DNA of 64,000 nucleotides, from the NCBI RefSeq assembly GCF_949987515.2, contig NC_082694.2, forward strand, positions 62,246,080 to 62,310,079, read 5' to 3'. Positions within the stretch are counted from its first letter, which is position 1, and each line of letters opens with the position of its first letter. Made by a program: the position numbers and the translations under genes. The notes under the pieces are model-generated. The model saw only the letters and a program-made list of their open reading frames with translations. It ran no database searches and was not told the origin of the DNA. This document shows positions 11,296 through 23,585 of the stretch, piece after piece. The stretch is from Delphinus delphis (taxonomy: Eukaryota > Chordata > Mammalia > Artiodactyla > Delphinidae).

Positions 11296-14195
11296 GGAAA
11301 TATGGCCAAGTATTTTAACACAACCTTTGAACAAAAATCCCATGTGAACAGAAGAAAAATGTTATTAAACCACTATTATACGTACCCAGTCAAGTTTCAT
11401 GTAATTTCTAGAACCACAACACAAGTGAATTCCAAATTGTAATCCAGGGCAATTTACAGTAGTAGGGGACCTGGTGATGCCAAGACTAAATGCTGTTTGA
11501 ATGCTGTAAAGTCACTCATTATCTAATGAGTTTCAATATAGTTAAGTTTGGCAAAATATCCTTTTGATTTCCGTGGTCTGAAGGGTCTTCCTGGTTCCAG
11601 AGCTCCTCATAAAATAAGCTGAAGCCTTTACTGTGACTGCATTGTATTTCAGCTTCACCCTCTGCCCAATCCAGTTTCCTTCACTCTCCCCACAGGTGTT
11701 GATTCTGAAAGCACTCCCCAGTAAACGTCTTTTGGCAGATCTCCATCTCAAAATCTGCTTCCTGGGGAAACTAACCTGTACATTATTTCAAGAAGTCGTC
11801 ATTTTCTGTCCTTTCAATTTGAGATACGGCAGTATTTCTCAAGCATATGTCTATGATTTTGCTTCCTATGTCCTAATATCTAAAAACACTGGACTTTAGA
11901 GATCACTTGAGTATGCTGATCTTTCCTCCGAAGTTAATAATGGCCCTGTGAAATTGATATTAAGGACTGACACACTTTTCTATAGTTAATTCCTTTATAA
12001 TTGTGGTATTTAACTGTTGAATCTTGTAATTGGTCTTTGGGCAATTTTGATAATACTATAATCTCATTGGTGAAGTCAAATATGGTTGAAAAACAGGAAT
12101 AACTATTTCAAGATCTTCAGACATGTTTTCAGTTATGATAGTAATTATATCAACAGTCATCTTGTCTAATTTTGATGCTATCTGTGAATTAACAAGTTTT
12201 TATAATTTAAGTCTCTCCTAATATAAGAAAACCCTCAAAATTATTTAAAAATCTCAGTATTACTGATGGTAATACAGTAATGGAAGAAAGGCCAATTACA
12301 GGTGAGAGGCTCTTTTTAAAAACCCAGGTTTCTGACCTATATGATATCTGCTTTAGCTTTGATTCCTCTTTCCCTAAGAGGTCACCAAGGACCTCCAGCT
12401 GTGTGTTTATGTTTTATGTCAGGAAAACTGCTAGGAACTGACAAGAGGAAAACTTTATCTTCCAAAGAAGAGTCATCTACATTTCACAGTGCCTGTGTGT
12501 GGATGAATTAAGAAATTAATGTGTATTTTGAGTGTATGAAAATACAGTGTTATATTTTGCATCTTTGGGCTTAAGGCACAAATGCTTGTGAAGAAAAAAT
12601 AAAATAGGTGTTAAAAATGGGTTGATTGGGTAATGTGGAAGAGGGCTTCGTTTTATTAAACTTTCAGAGTGAAACACAGAACTAAGTTTAGTGGAGACGT
12701 GATATTGGCTGCTGTTAGAATCCCACTGTTCTCTAGTACCGTAGTGAGCAAATGGTAGATTTTGCTTTATGTGTTCTGCGAATATCTATTTTATTGACAT
12801 GAACAGATGTACACTAGATGATTACAATTTGATGAGCTGAATTCAGTCAACCTTCCAGGGCTCTCTTTAACATGTCCAGAAGGTCAAAAGATGTTAGTAA
12901 ATTTGTATATGCACATTGTATGTGTGTTGGGGGGGAGGGACTGCTGTTTCAGACAAAGCATTTTGAAAAAGTGAATTGTAGAGATTAAGCATACAATGTA
13001 GAATCTTCAGTAAAAATAAAATTGCTTTCAGTGCAATTTGGAAACTTTTATTTTTGCTCTGAAATATTTTAATAGTTGTTCTGTATACATAGTAGGCTCC
13101 ATCCTTTCTACCAACTGCCTCAAATTGGGACAGAGAAATAAAATCCAACAAAGTACAAACTTAAAATATATATTTTGTGAAAAGCAAACAAAAGCATTAA
13201 ACACAATGAAATGAAACAAAATATGAGAGAAGTACCCGGAACATCATCCAAATTAGTACATGTTTCAAATGTGCAGGACATGAGCTAGTGTTTGACATTG
13301 AATGGAAGCAAAATGTTTATAATTCATTGAAAAAAAAACTTGTTTTCTTTCCAGGACAGTTGAAATTGAGGAACAGCCCTGCCTGTCCAAGATTAATTTT
13401 TACACTGAGCCATAAGGCTGACAAAAACTCCTGGTGTATATAAATTCATTTTCAGATTTAAAACAGAAATCTGAAACATTCACAATTTCGTGATCAAAGC
13501 TAAGTACTTTTTTCCTAGCACAGCTTTTATATGGTTTAAAATTCTCACATTATTATTATTCAATATCTACAGTTATTTTAATAGCTCTTGTTTTTCATTT
13601 TCTTTTTGGGGTTTTAATTATTATTAAGTTCTTAGACTAAATTCCTATAAAACAAGTGATCATAGTGAGTAAGAGATAAAGACACTGAGTCCCACACATT
13701 TTAAATGTTTTCCTTAAGGAATGACAGCAAGTCTCCTGCAGACTAAAAATGAATGTTTATAGGCTTTATCATCATCACCTGCTGAGTTTATCCTTTTTCT
13801 ATCTGCATGAAGAATGCTTAATGGCATTACCATATAATTTATGATTTTGAGAGAGTTTATTTCTCACCCTTTCAAATATTTTGTCTCTTTTAATCTCAGT
13901 ACATGGTATAGTTCATCAATTTATATTCCTTGAGAAACCTAGAACAGGAAATAGAGATTGTAGAAAAAGAAAGCCAAACACAGGCAATTCACATATCCTG
14001 GGCACTCTGGGAGGACAGTTGCCTCTATAGACACTATTTTATGTAAAGGCTCCAAAAGGACAGAGTGATTTGTAGAGCACGATGGGATTATTATCTTCAC
14101 CCCCAAAACCTATGATTGAAATTTTTTTTCTTCTTGGCGAATATTAAAAAGAGTAACTTATATTTATATCAGTTAGTGTATTAGGTGTTTTACAT
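11296..14195. other. Unassigned stretch
   Basis: About 2.9 kb with no recognisable gene. Near 12380 the segment aagaggtcaccaaggacctcca recalls a piece of L2 coding sequence (plus), but it is too short to call. Open frames at 11542-11751 minus, 11633-11899 plus and 12894-13219 minus carry no domain I know. Confidence 0.4.
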
Positions 14196-14400
14196 ATATA
14201 TTAATTTATTCACTCATTTATCGAGTCAACATTTGTTGAGTATCTATTGTCAGAAATGGTTCTCACCTTTGAAAGATTCACACTCTATGGGAAAGAAAGA
14301 CCATACAGAAAAATTATAAAACAAGTACAATATTAATGCATAATATCCTTTATGAGATTAGAAAGAGGCATGTAACCTGGATCTGACTTTAAGAAAGAGA
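14196..14400 (-). mobile_element. L2 LINE fragment
   Basis: Begins with attcactcatttatcgagtc and aacatttgttgagtatctattg, the reverse complement of the L2 3' end. It continues with the 'heat of gene-poor' L2 3' region segments such as aagattcacactctatggg and aaacaagtacaat. Moderate divergence. Confidence 0.6.
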
Positions 14401-14854
14401 AGAAATAAAGCCAGGTGAAAAAACTGAAAAATAGTTACCTCCCCAAATGCTGTCAAGTCCAGATGCCTCCATGACGTAGTTTCAAATGTGTTGGTAACAA
14501 ATTCTGGTAATAGTCAAACCATTCCTGGGCATAGAGAAAGAAAGAAAATTAATACAATGAGCTAGTAAAACCTATTAAACAGCTGAGAAAATGAATTAAA
14601 GGTCTAGAAAATAATCTCACATAAAATAAATGCAAAAGTTCAAAGTAAGATACTCATCACTCAATTCCAAAAATATATTAAAATATCAATATATAATTAC
14701 CATAGAGCTTTCATTCTAGAAATGCATGACAAGTTAACATAAAAGTGTGTCAATAAAACCCATCATATAATAGATCAAATTATAAATGAATATAATCATT
14801 TAAATTATTATTATTAATAATAGCAATAGTTTTTTTTTTTTTCTAACCTAAGAG

Positions 14855-14989
14855 ACAGTACTACTGTTTTTCACATTCCAGATGAGGAAATTGTAGTTTG
14901 TAAAGTTTAATTGATTTGCCCTGGAACTGTAGTTAATTTTTGAGCTGTGAATAGTAATGTAACTATGTTTAAAACGATGAGTCCTTATA
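14855..14989 (+). mobile_element. MIR SINE fragment
   Basis: ccagatgaggaaattgtag followed by gtttaattgatttgccc and a gaactgtagttaa segment match the MIR core (gatgaggaaactgaggc ... gtaacttgccc). Confidence 0.6.
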
Positions 14990-15205
14990 TCTTGATGCTT
15001 ACTGAAATATTGGCACAGTTTCTGGAATTTGCTTCAAAATAAAAGGGGTGATTTGGACCTGGGTGAAGGCATAGATGAAGCAAGTGTAGCCATTGGTTGT
15101 TAATTGTTGAATCCAGGTAATAGATAAACAGATGTTCTTTATTCTATTCTCTCTACTTTCAATTATGTTTGCAATTTTCTCTAATCAAAAGTTTAAAATA
15201 TAAAA
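14990..15205 (+). mobile_element. Old L1 3' UTR end
   Basis: Contains ggaatttgcttcaaaata, gatgaagcaagtgtagccattg, ttaattgttgaatccaggtaa, ttattctattctctctactttc and gcaattttctctaatcaaaagt. This is the typical final 200 bp of an old L1 3' UTR. No duplication identified. Confidence 0.65.
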
Positions 15206-15479
15206 TTGCTTGTTTTAGTAATAATTTTATAGGAACCATTTGAGAATAAGTTTAAAATTTCAACAATGGACACTAACAAGTTGAGTAAATTGAGTAAGAA
15301 GCCGTTGCTCGAATAGGAATGTTAAAAAATTTTAAAAATCCCAAAATTAATATAAAAATTTAACAATTATAATCTCAGCACATCTTTTTATCTTCATTGA
15401 AGGATGTGTAAGTATAACAGAAAACAAACATGCAAGAAAAATCCACACATAATAAAAGCAATAAAGAAATACATATGCT

Positions 15480-16062
15480 AATACTTATTATGCCTTGCTT
15501 TAAACCTGAATTAATTAAAACAGTAAAACACTGAAATCTGAGATATAGAGAGATTATTGGAATAGCAGAATCAGAAAAATGACCAAGAAATCAAGATAAT
15601 TTATTCTGTGATAAAAGTGGCATTTCAAATCAGCAATGAAAGAATGGATTATTCATTAATTACTTCAGGAAAATTGGATAATCACTGAAGTAAAAATTAA
15701 ATGAGATTTTTACACAGTCATTTCTTTAAAATAAACTTCAGATAAATTAGAGGCAAATATTAACAGAAAAACCATAAATATGCTATTAAAAGATTGATAG
15801 GTATCTATGGAATCTTGTGCTGAAGAATATATTTGTAAGTAAGAAAATAGTCAGAAAACACGAAGTTATAGTGAGTAGCTGTGGCCACATATACATTTAA
15901 AACATTTGCAAAACAAGCAAATGGAAAATTCTCAGTATAAAAAAAATAAGTCAAAAGACAACTTGAAAAACAATTGAGCAAACATACAGACAAATTATTG
16001 AAGAATTTTTAGATAATGAAAAAAATAATGGAAGTAAAAGTGCTTTTAAAAATACAAATAAA
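15480..16062 (+). mobile_element. Old L1 ORF2 fragment
   Basis: Decayed L1 ORF2: ggaatagcagaatcagaaa, gataaaagtggcatttcaaatc, gaaagaatggattattcatt and aattggataatcactg match the ORF2 region that precedes the C-terminal domain. Stops in all frames. The CHR SINE at 16063 interrupts or ends it. Confidence 0.6.
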
Positions 16063-16274
16063 GGGCTTCCCTGGTGGCGCAGTGGTTGAGAGTCCGCCTG
16101 CCGATGCAGGGGACACGGGTTCGTGCCCCGGTCGGGGAGGATCCCACATGCCGCAGAGCGGCTGGGCCCGTGAGCCATGGCCGCTGAGCCTGCGCGTCCG
16201 GAGCCTGTGCTCAGCAACGGGAGAGGCCACAACAGTGAGAGGCCCGCGTACCGCAAAAAAAAAAAAAAAAAAAA
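16063..16274 (+). mobile_element. CHR SINE
   Basis: Close to consensus. A-box-like tggcgcagtgg at 16074-16084, B-box-like ggttcgtgccc at 16118-16128, tail of about 20 A. The flanking duplication aatacaaataaag lies just upstream and again after the tail (about 16275-16287). High CpG retention. Antisense open frames of 90-101 codons here are side products of the SINE. Confidence 0.95.
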
Positions 16275-16289
16275 AATACAAATAAAGAA

Positions 16290-16891
16290 GTTTTACTCCT
16301 GGAGAAATATCTAGATACTAAAAGAAACTCCTGCTACAAAACTAGTGGATCCTGAATAAAGCATACTTTTAATGTAGTACAGACTGGGTTTGCTGAAGTA
16401 AGGGAAATTTCAAACACATGATATCCCACTTCCTATACCAATAAATTCCCTAGAAAGGTAAAACCAAAAAAAGGGACTGAAATTGATGCTGGATGCTTTG
16501 AACTGAGAGAAAAGAACAAGTAGGGTGGTTCTGTAGAAAAATGCTGATAGCACCAAAAATCCTGAAACAGTTTCAGGATAACTCCACTATCATAGAGTAA
16601 GATTTTAACACATCTCTCCCAATTATTAATAGATCAAGCAGACAAAATATTCAAAAATATATGTGATATGAACAATGTAACCAATCAGCACGGTTAAACA
16701 GACATATGTAAATCAGCATCCAACAATTGGAAAATGCACATTCTTCCAAGCACAGGCATCACTGGGGTGAGTGCTTCATGAAGAGTTCTGGTGCAAGACA
16801 TTCCTAGTACTGCTTTAGATATCTGTAGTTAAAAGAAGGCCCAAAGCACATGTAGGTAACTATGCATTCAATAATACATGGGGAAACTCTA
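16290..16891. other. Unassigned stretch
   Basis: No gene is seen. It may continue the older L1 on the left side of the SINE, but I could not align it. Confidence 0.4.
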
Positions 16892-17213
16892 CAGCTCTGC
16901 TTCCAGTATCGTAGCCACTAGTCCCATATGGCTATTGAGCACTTGAAGTGAGGTTAGTCCTGGTTGAGATGTGTCTTAGGTGTAAAATACACACTAGATT
17001 TTGAAGACAAGGTGTGAAAAAATGTAAAAGATCCCAATAATTTTTATATTGCTTCCAAGTCAAAATTATAATATATTGGGTTAAATAAATATTTTATTAA
17101 AATGAACTTCCTTTTTAGTCTTTTCTTTTTACTCTTTTCTTAATGTGGCTAATAGAAAAATTTAAATTATACTTGTGGCTTGCATTATATACCTATTGGA
17201 GAGTACAGTGCTG
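16892..17213. mobile_element. Non-autonomous hAT-Charlie element
   Basis: Collinear with a common Charlie-group element: gtagccactagtcccatatgg, ctattgagcacttgaagtg, gtgtaaaatacacactagatttt, tatattgggttaaata, aatgtggctaatagaaaa and attggagagtacagtgctg. The ends are imperfect inverted repeats (cagctctg and cagtgctg). The flanks actctaca and ggtctaga are a weak possible 8-bp duplication. Confidence 0.8.
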
Positions 17214-17267
17214 GTCTAGAGCTTCACTCATTTTGGACCAGCTGAGCCAGCACTTTGCTAAGCTTCA

Positions 17268-18785
17268 AAATTGGGGAAGAAGATGAGCCTCCACATCCAA
17301 TCAATGTTTTTCTGAAAGACCTAAATAAATGCAGAGCTAATATTGTTCTTACAGATATGAAAGCTCAAAATTATACAAACATCAATTGTCCTCTAATTTA
17401 TCTGAAATGCAGTACAATTTCAATCAAAATTCCAACAGAGTTTTTCATGAATCTTGACAAGCTAATTCTAAAATTTATCTGGAGTAGCAAAAGAATAAGA
17501 ATAGCTAAAATACTTCTGAGGAAGAAGAGTAAAGGATGTGCCTCTCTAGATATCAAGGTATATTGTAAGGCTGTAATGATAAAGTCAGTATGAAATTGGC
17601 ACAGGGATTGAAAAATATTGACTGATAGAATAAAATAAAGATCTGGGAAATAGACTATGTTTTACAACTTGATACATCACAGGAGTGGATTTAAGATCAT
17701 TGTGGAATGGAGGGACTATTCAATAGGGTGATTGAACAATTAATTGCCCTCACAGATTGGATCCTTAAAATGGATTCTTGCTTTCCACCATACACAAAAG
17801 TCAGTTCCAGATGGGTTGAGGACTTAAAAATTCAAGGAGGATCTCTGAGACCTTAGAAGAAAATAAGCAGTAATATTTATTTTTGTTCCAAATTTGAGCT
17901 AGGGAAAGATAAATTAAAATACATGCATTAAAATATGGATAAATTCAACTGCTTGTTAATTAAAAACTTCTGTTCAACAAAAGACAGCCTAGAGACAGCG
18001 AAAAGACAAGACACAAATTGAGAAATGTTTACAATACATGTAATTTACAAAGGATTATTAACACACTTACAAATCAATTAAGAAAGGGCAAAACTCAACA
18101 GAAAATTAGAGGAAAGACTAACAGGCATCTCACTGAAGAGGAAACATGATAAGAGAAAAAACACATGACAAGATGTTTAACCTCATTAGTAATAAGGAAC
18201 AAATTACCATTTTAAACCTATTGATATGATTTTATTTCCACGGATGATAATTCCCACAACAAAGAAGTTAGACAAATTTGGGTATTAGAGAGATAAATCA
18301 ATCAATTTCTGGTGAAAATATGAGGAAATAAACTAGCATTATTTTGTGAGGTTGAACATTTGCATTACCTATGATCCAACAATTTCAATTCGACGTAAAT
18401 ATATTAGGTGCTTTCTTTTTGTCAAGTGTCAAGAGAGACCTATGGAAATGTTTGTGTCGAGGTGAGGATGGCAGGGAGGGATGACTTGGCAGAGCACAGA
18501 AAATACTCTGTATGATATGCTAATGATGGGTGTATGTCATTATACATTTGTCCAAATCCATAGGTTGTACAACACCAAGAGTGAATCCTAATGTAAACTA
18601 TGGACCTGGGGTGATTATGATGCATCAACGTAGGTACGTCAGTTGTAAAAACGTACCCCTCTGGTGGGGGATATTGATAATGGGGGAAGTTATGCATGTG
18701 TGAGGGCAGGGGATGTATAGGAAATTTCTCTATTTCCCTCTCAATTTTTCTGTGAACCTAAAACTGCTTTAAAAAATAAAATCTT
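17268..18785 (+). mobile_element. Old L1: ORF2 C-terminal half plus 3' UTR
   Basis: From about 17290 the sequence follows L1 ORF2: a plus-strand frame at 17255-17593 reads NCPLIYLKCSTISIKIPTEF and IWSSKRIRIAKILLRK, the conserved region upstream of the C-terminal domain. It is then frame-broken to about 18395. From 18440 to 18780 it matches an old L1 3' UTR: catttgtccaaatccatagg, tacaacaccaagagtgaatc, taaactatggac, ctctggtgggggatattgat, aacctaaaactgcttt. A purine-rich tract follows directly. Confidence 0.85.
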
Positions 18786-18814
18786 GAAAAAAATCTGTGG
18801 CAAAACTACTGAAA

Positions 18815-18998
18815 TAGAAAATAAAAAGGAAGGAAAGAAGGAAGCAAGGAAGGAAGGAGGAAGGAATGGGAGAAAATAAAGAAGAGAAAGAGGAAGAAAA
18901 TAATGGAAGGGTGAGGGATGAGGGGAGGGAGAGAGAGGTAGGAAAGAAGGAGATGGAAAGAAAAGTGGGGGCAGGGCGAAAAAGGAAGAAGCACAGAA
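18815..18998. repeat. Degenerate GGAA/GAAA polypurine tract
   Basis: About 180 bp of almost pure purine on the plus strand (aaggaaggaaagaaggaag and variants), directly downstream of an L1 3' end. It may have grown from the L1 A-tail. The three overlapping minus-strand frames rich in Ser, Leu, Phe and Pro are translations of this tract. Confidence 0.9.
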
Positions 18999-21250
18999 AG
19001 ACCTCAAATATACAGAAAAAAATGGATAAGTAGAATGATTTATTCACTCACTTGCATATTTTGCATATGGAAATGGATGAAATAAAGCTATATGCCACAA
19101 TATGCATAAGTAAGCAATCCAAGAAATCTACTTATACTTTGATGCTGTGTTTATAAAGGTCAAAAAGAAGGGAAACTGACAATTGAATGTTTATAAATGA
19201 ATATATAAGTTGTAAAAATGTAAAGCTAAAAAAACTACACTCATGGTGTAGTCACGTTTGTGGGGGAGTCACTGAACAGGGAGGAAGACACAGGATGGAT
19301 AGAATGGTACTGCAAAATTTTACTTCTTACATTGGATAATGGGTTCACAGATATTAATTTTATGATTTTGCTTTAGTTTGCTTTAGGTTACATTTATTCT
19401 TTTCCATATCAAATACTACTACATTAAAAATAAGTAAATATATAATCAAGCACACAAACTGTAAGTTGAGGACAAAGATGACAGTTGCTTTTTCTTTGGC
19501 ACCTTCCCCTTACTCCTCGACCATCTTCCCTTTCCTTCTTCCACAGATCCATTCTAGAGCCATTTTATTTCCTTAAGACTTCCTCTTTGGCTCACTGAGC
19601 CATTTAGTACAGAACGATTTGTGAGGTTATTCAAATCTTTGCTCAGCGTGGTGCCTGGCATCCTATTACTGGATGTACATCAGATTAAAAACAATCAGTG
19701 AATTCCTGTTCCAGGCTGTGGAAATATTACAAATGATAATTCTATGAGAATTTGTTCAAGTTGAACACCCACCTATTTTGTTCCAAATTGCATAAGTCAT
19801 CTGGAAAGCAGATTTTGTTCTAGTTTTCAAGAAACAGCACAGTCCGACATATCTGCAAGGAAATTGGATTTTTCATAATATATTCTTAAGAGAAAGCAGT
19901 AAAAAGAGCTTCATAAAACAGGAGAAGCAAAATGCATACATGCCTTTCTGAAAATGCCGTAAAAGCTGATGATGATATTTCTCCTCTGGGCATTAGATCA
20001 ATCTCATGCATAAACACTGAAATAGAAAGAGACTTACTAAAAAAAAATAGATCATTGAATGTCTAAAAGCATTTGTGATATGGGACTAGTAGAAAAATGG
20101 AGAATATATTCTGTTTCTGCAATACAACAGAGGCATTTTTGATGGGAAATATATATTGCTTATAGTCAAGATCCTTTGGGAAATACAAACTCAGATGTAT
20201 AAGAATAAAAAAATTAATTAAAGAATAACAAAGGCCTCCAACCTTGCTATCATAAGAATAAGAAATGACAACCCCAGATAGAGTTCTGAGGGGAAGCCCT
20301 TTGGCCCAGTGATTCTTTCTGCTTGTAGAAGACTTGTTCCACCTTCAGAAATGTTCAAGTTGTGTCAAGTAAGATCCTATGTATCTCCTCAGCATTTTCA
20401 TGCTATTTTGGGAATGACACCACATTTGCAGGTGTGATCACAGAGATATGGTGTTTGGTGAATTGATCAGAATTAGGACCTACGTTTCCTAAATCCTTGC
20501 TTCTAGCTATCTGCCGTTTCTGCCTCTTGTAAAGCTCATTCAGCTTTCTTGTTCTCTATTATATCCTAATAAATGTGACTTTCCTTACATTCTTTGAGAA
20601 AAATAAGAGCAAAGATAGAAACAAGGTATAAGAGACATCAGCCATCTTTCAGTGTTGGAGATTACCATTTATGGCATACCTGATTTATAAATATTTTTAA
20701 ATTAAATGTAATTTCAGATCTCATAATCATAAGGAAGTGACAGTTTATCTTAAGTAATCACTTCTCATTGGGAGAGAGTTTAGCATATTGGTTAAAAGTG
20801 CAGACTGGTATAAAATAGCAATTATTTTTACTGAAAATATTTCTATGTTTACTCCACATTTACAACTGAAGGCGATCAGAGACAAACACATACCCATGCT
20901 AACTAGTGTCACTTTGAATTTGTGACTTCAAACTTCAAGGGGCCCTAAAATGCTGTCTGACAATCATACTGTATTTTCTTGACTCATTGATTCTGGCAGT
21001 CTCTAAGGTGGCTCATATCTCCTAATTTCTCCTCAAAACCTCAACCCTTATTAAGGTTGCCAGAAAATGAAAATACAAGATTCTCAGGTACATTTGAATT
21101 ATTTCTAATTGCTGTGCATACGTACTTTAAGACAAAAGAAAAAGATTGCACTGGGCATAGTTATACTAAAATATTATTCATTGTTTATCTGAAATATACC
21201 TCTGTTTTTAAAAATTATTTTTCCCTGATGATTTGGCTCTTCTGACAGTT
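18999..21250. other. Unassigned stretch
   Basis: About 2.2 kb with no gene and no confident repeat. About 19495-19700 is pyrimidine-rich and faintly L2-like. A 62-codon frame at 21057-21245 has no known domain. Confidence 0.4.
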
Positions 21251-21257
21251 CCTTATT

Positions 21258-23030
21258 TCACAGCATTTGTTTATAAAATTCTTTGCAGTCTATGTCCCAT
21301 ATACATCGTAACATAGCATCGACAGTGGTCACATCCAACTTATTTTGTTCTTTTGTCCACTGAAAATTTATTAATGAAAAAACACACTCGACATTGGCAT
21401 TATAAGCCAATGCACAATTATGTATGGCAAAAAGTTAAGTCCAAGAACTGCTCTTCAAATTCTGTTTGTTGAAACACATAATGCCATCTTGCCTGGCATA
21501 GTTTGCTTTCCCATTCTTCATCCCTTGATAGATAACTTTTCAAATGTTGTGCCTTGAATAGAAGAAGCATTATCCTCAATTTCCATTTCCTTGTTCTTCA
21601 ACACTACATATGATAATTCCACTTGCTTCCATGTAACATTCATCTGAAAGAATCCAATTCTTCAAGGTATGATATACATTTCAGTAGGTAGTCACGGCAA
21701 GTGCCATAATAATTATACATTTAAAGATAGAATTCCTGTCCATTCATGGTAATGTTTTCCCTTTGAAAAACGGCTTTGAGGGATACTTAAAGGGATAATG
21801 CTTTTCATCGATTCTTTAATGCATTCCACAGATGTCTTTAAGCAATGAATTACTTAACACTGTTTGCTCTTTTTTCAATTTGCGTAATACTAATGCTAAA
21901 GAGGTACTGAAACTATAAATAAGAAAAAAAGTAGAAGTCAGAAATCAGTCAATGGATTATTTAAAAAGTCAACAAAATGTTGGGGGCATCCTCTTATTCA
22001 GAACTAACATTTTATTTCAGGACTTCAAAACAGTCTCCAAATACAGTTGGAAATGCTTTCAACTGTATTTGTTAAAGAGAGCCAATGAAGTTGTTGAATG
22101 TGAGAGAACTGAAGAAAACTGAATTCCAACAAAATCACAAAAATCATTTAATCACTCAGTTTGACAGTGTAAATGCTGAAATTAGAGAACAATTTCATAG
22201 AATCACTTCATTGCTAAAAGAAAGGACAAGGGGTGCTCTTTGAGCAGCATCATGCAGAATATGGGCGGAGTAGCCAACATCTTCCATAGAATCATGCTTT
22301 GCTTCAAGTTTAAATAAATCTTGTTTTCACTTTTACACAGACATTTACCAAAACTTGTACTTTTATCCTACCAAAAGCAGTACAATTTTCCTCATTACCT
22401 CCTGACTTAAAAAGAGAGTCTCTGAAAAATTTTGGTATTGTTTCTGAAGTCTCAGCTGAAAGGAATTTTATTCCCCATAGTCTTGTAAAGAAGCCTTTTT
22501 CATGAGAATATTGCACAAGCAAACAAAGTTTTCTCTGCATTGTGATTATTTGCACCACAGCTATTTTGAAAAGTAAAGCATTTAGATCCTTGATAATCTC
22601 TGTAATAGTAAATGTAACAATTTATTATTACTATCATTGCAGTAAATTTAATTCTGGAACTTAAAAATTGCTTGCAATTTTACAATCAGAAAATACTTCT
22701 GGTAGATGTACATTCAAAAGACATTTGAGCTGAAAGACTGATGTTGCTATACAATGTGGAAGGCCATTACAACTTCTACTGCAATTATTTTTTCTTCATC
22801 TGAATTTCACTCAAAATTTTTGTTATTTTATCACTATTTTGGTACCAGTTGAGGAAATCATACCTATCTTATATCAATATGTTGGTTTACATATGACTGT
22901 CTACCATTTTTAATATTGAATGAATACTTGCATTCTGCTTTAAGAGCTCAAAAAAACAACCTTTTTCCTTATTTAGTAATGTCCACTGTTCAGAAAATTC
23001 ATCACAAAATTCACACCTGTGTGTGGACAT
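21258..23030 (-). pseudogene. Decayed hAT-superfamily transposase gene
   Basis: Three conserved hAT regions can be read in order on the minus strand. Near the right, the 82-codon open frame at 22310-22558 (with QYSHEKGFFTRLWGIK) has no motif I can name. At 22230-22285 the reading SAHILHDAAQRA matches the hAT segment usually written CxxHxLxNAxxxA. At about 22060-22095 LHWLSLTNTV matches the TRWLSL motif. At 21258-21409 NANVECVFSL then QWTKEQNKL matches the C-terminal dimerisation domain (NAxxERxFSxxxxxxTxxRN), ending in a stop TGA at 21258-21260. Frameshifts and stops separate the parts, so no protein is made. The N-terminal zinc finger and transposon ends were not found. It could be a DNA transposon relic or a retrocopy of a transposase-derived cellular gene (ZMYM6 or KIAA1586-like). 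The family is firm at the C-terminus, the source is not. Confidence 0.75.
22038..22071. repeat. Perfect 12-bp inverted repeat
   Basis: Arms caaatacagttg (22038-22049) and caactgtatttg (22060-22071) are exact reverse complements separated by 10 bp. It lies inside the hAT transposase relic next to the TRWLSL-like motif. Confidence 0.85.
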
Positions 23031-23386
23031 TTGGGGGTTTACATTTTTAAAAAATAGATACTAGAAACCACCACGAGAATTGAAAAGTTTGTAATTCAAG
23101 TCCAAATTTACAAGTCCAAACTCCTAAGTAATCATAAACAGGGGTTCAGCTGTTGAAAAGTTTGTGAACTTACAAACACTATATCAAACTATAGGATGCA
23201 AAAATGTGAACTTTCAGTTTACCTGCAAATGAGTGAGCACTTGTAATGCATTGTCTCTGTGAACAAACCAGAGATAACGGTATGTAAGGTTTTGGGAAGT
23301 CTGGGTTTCAGAAATTGGCAGACTTTCAGAAGAGGGAGTCTTCAGGGAATACAGAACTTCCATCTGTGGTAGCGTGGTCACTGAAA
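23031..23386. other. Unassigned stretch upstream of the hAT relic
   Basis: This would hold the N-terminal part or 5' end of the hAT element. I find no zinc finger or terminal repeat. The pieces caagtccaaatttacaagtcc and gttgaaaagtttgtgaact suggest local duplication. Confidence 0.4.
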
Positions 23387-23585
23387 TAAGGCTGGTGTTG
23401 TCTGGTTGCCTTTCTGTGTCGGAACACAGAAAGTGACTGAGGCACTTGCTGATTGGCCACTGTTTAACATGAGATTGTCACTGATTGGCTGACTTTCAAG
23501 ACTGGCGTTTTATCATTGCTTGACTGACTTTCACAAGTCACAGTTACTTGAGTAAGGCTGTTGTTGATTGGCTGATTTTCAAAAC
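23387..23585. repeat. Degenerate 30-45 bp repeats with inverted CCAAT boxes
   Basis: Related units occur at about 23387 (taaggctggtgttgtctgg), 23445 (ttgctgattggccactg), 23479 (cactgattggctgactttc), 23512 (attgcttgactgactttca) and 23554 (taaggctgttgttgattgg). Three contain GATTGG, at 23451, 23483 and 23566, the inverted CCAAT motif bound by NF-Y. No TATA box or gene follows. Likely a decayed repeat or LTR-like piece. Confidence 0.5.

Noticed and set aside
17255..17593. 112-codon plus-strand frame
   Set aside because: It is an L1 ORF2 fragment and stops where the L1 frame breaks.
18741..19047. Overlapping minus-strand frames rich in Ser, Phe, Leu and Pro, resembling membrane segments
   Set aside because: All three are readings of the pyrimidine strand of a purine tract.
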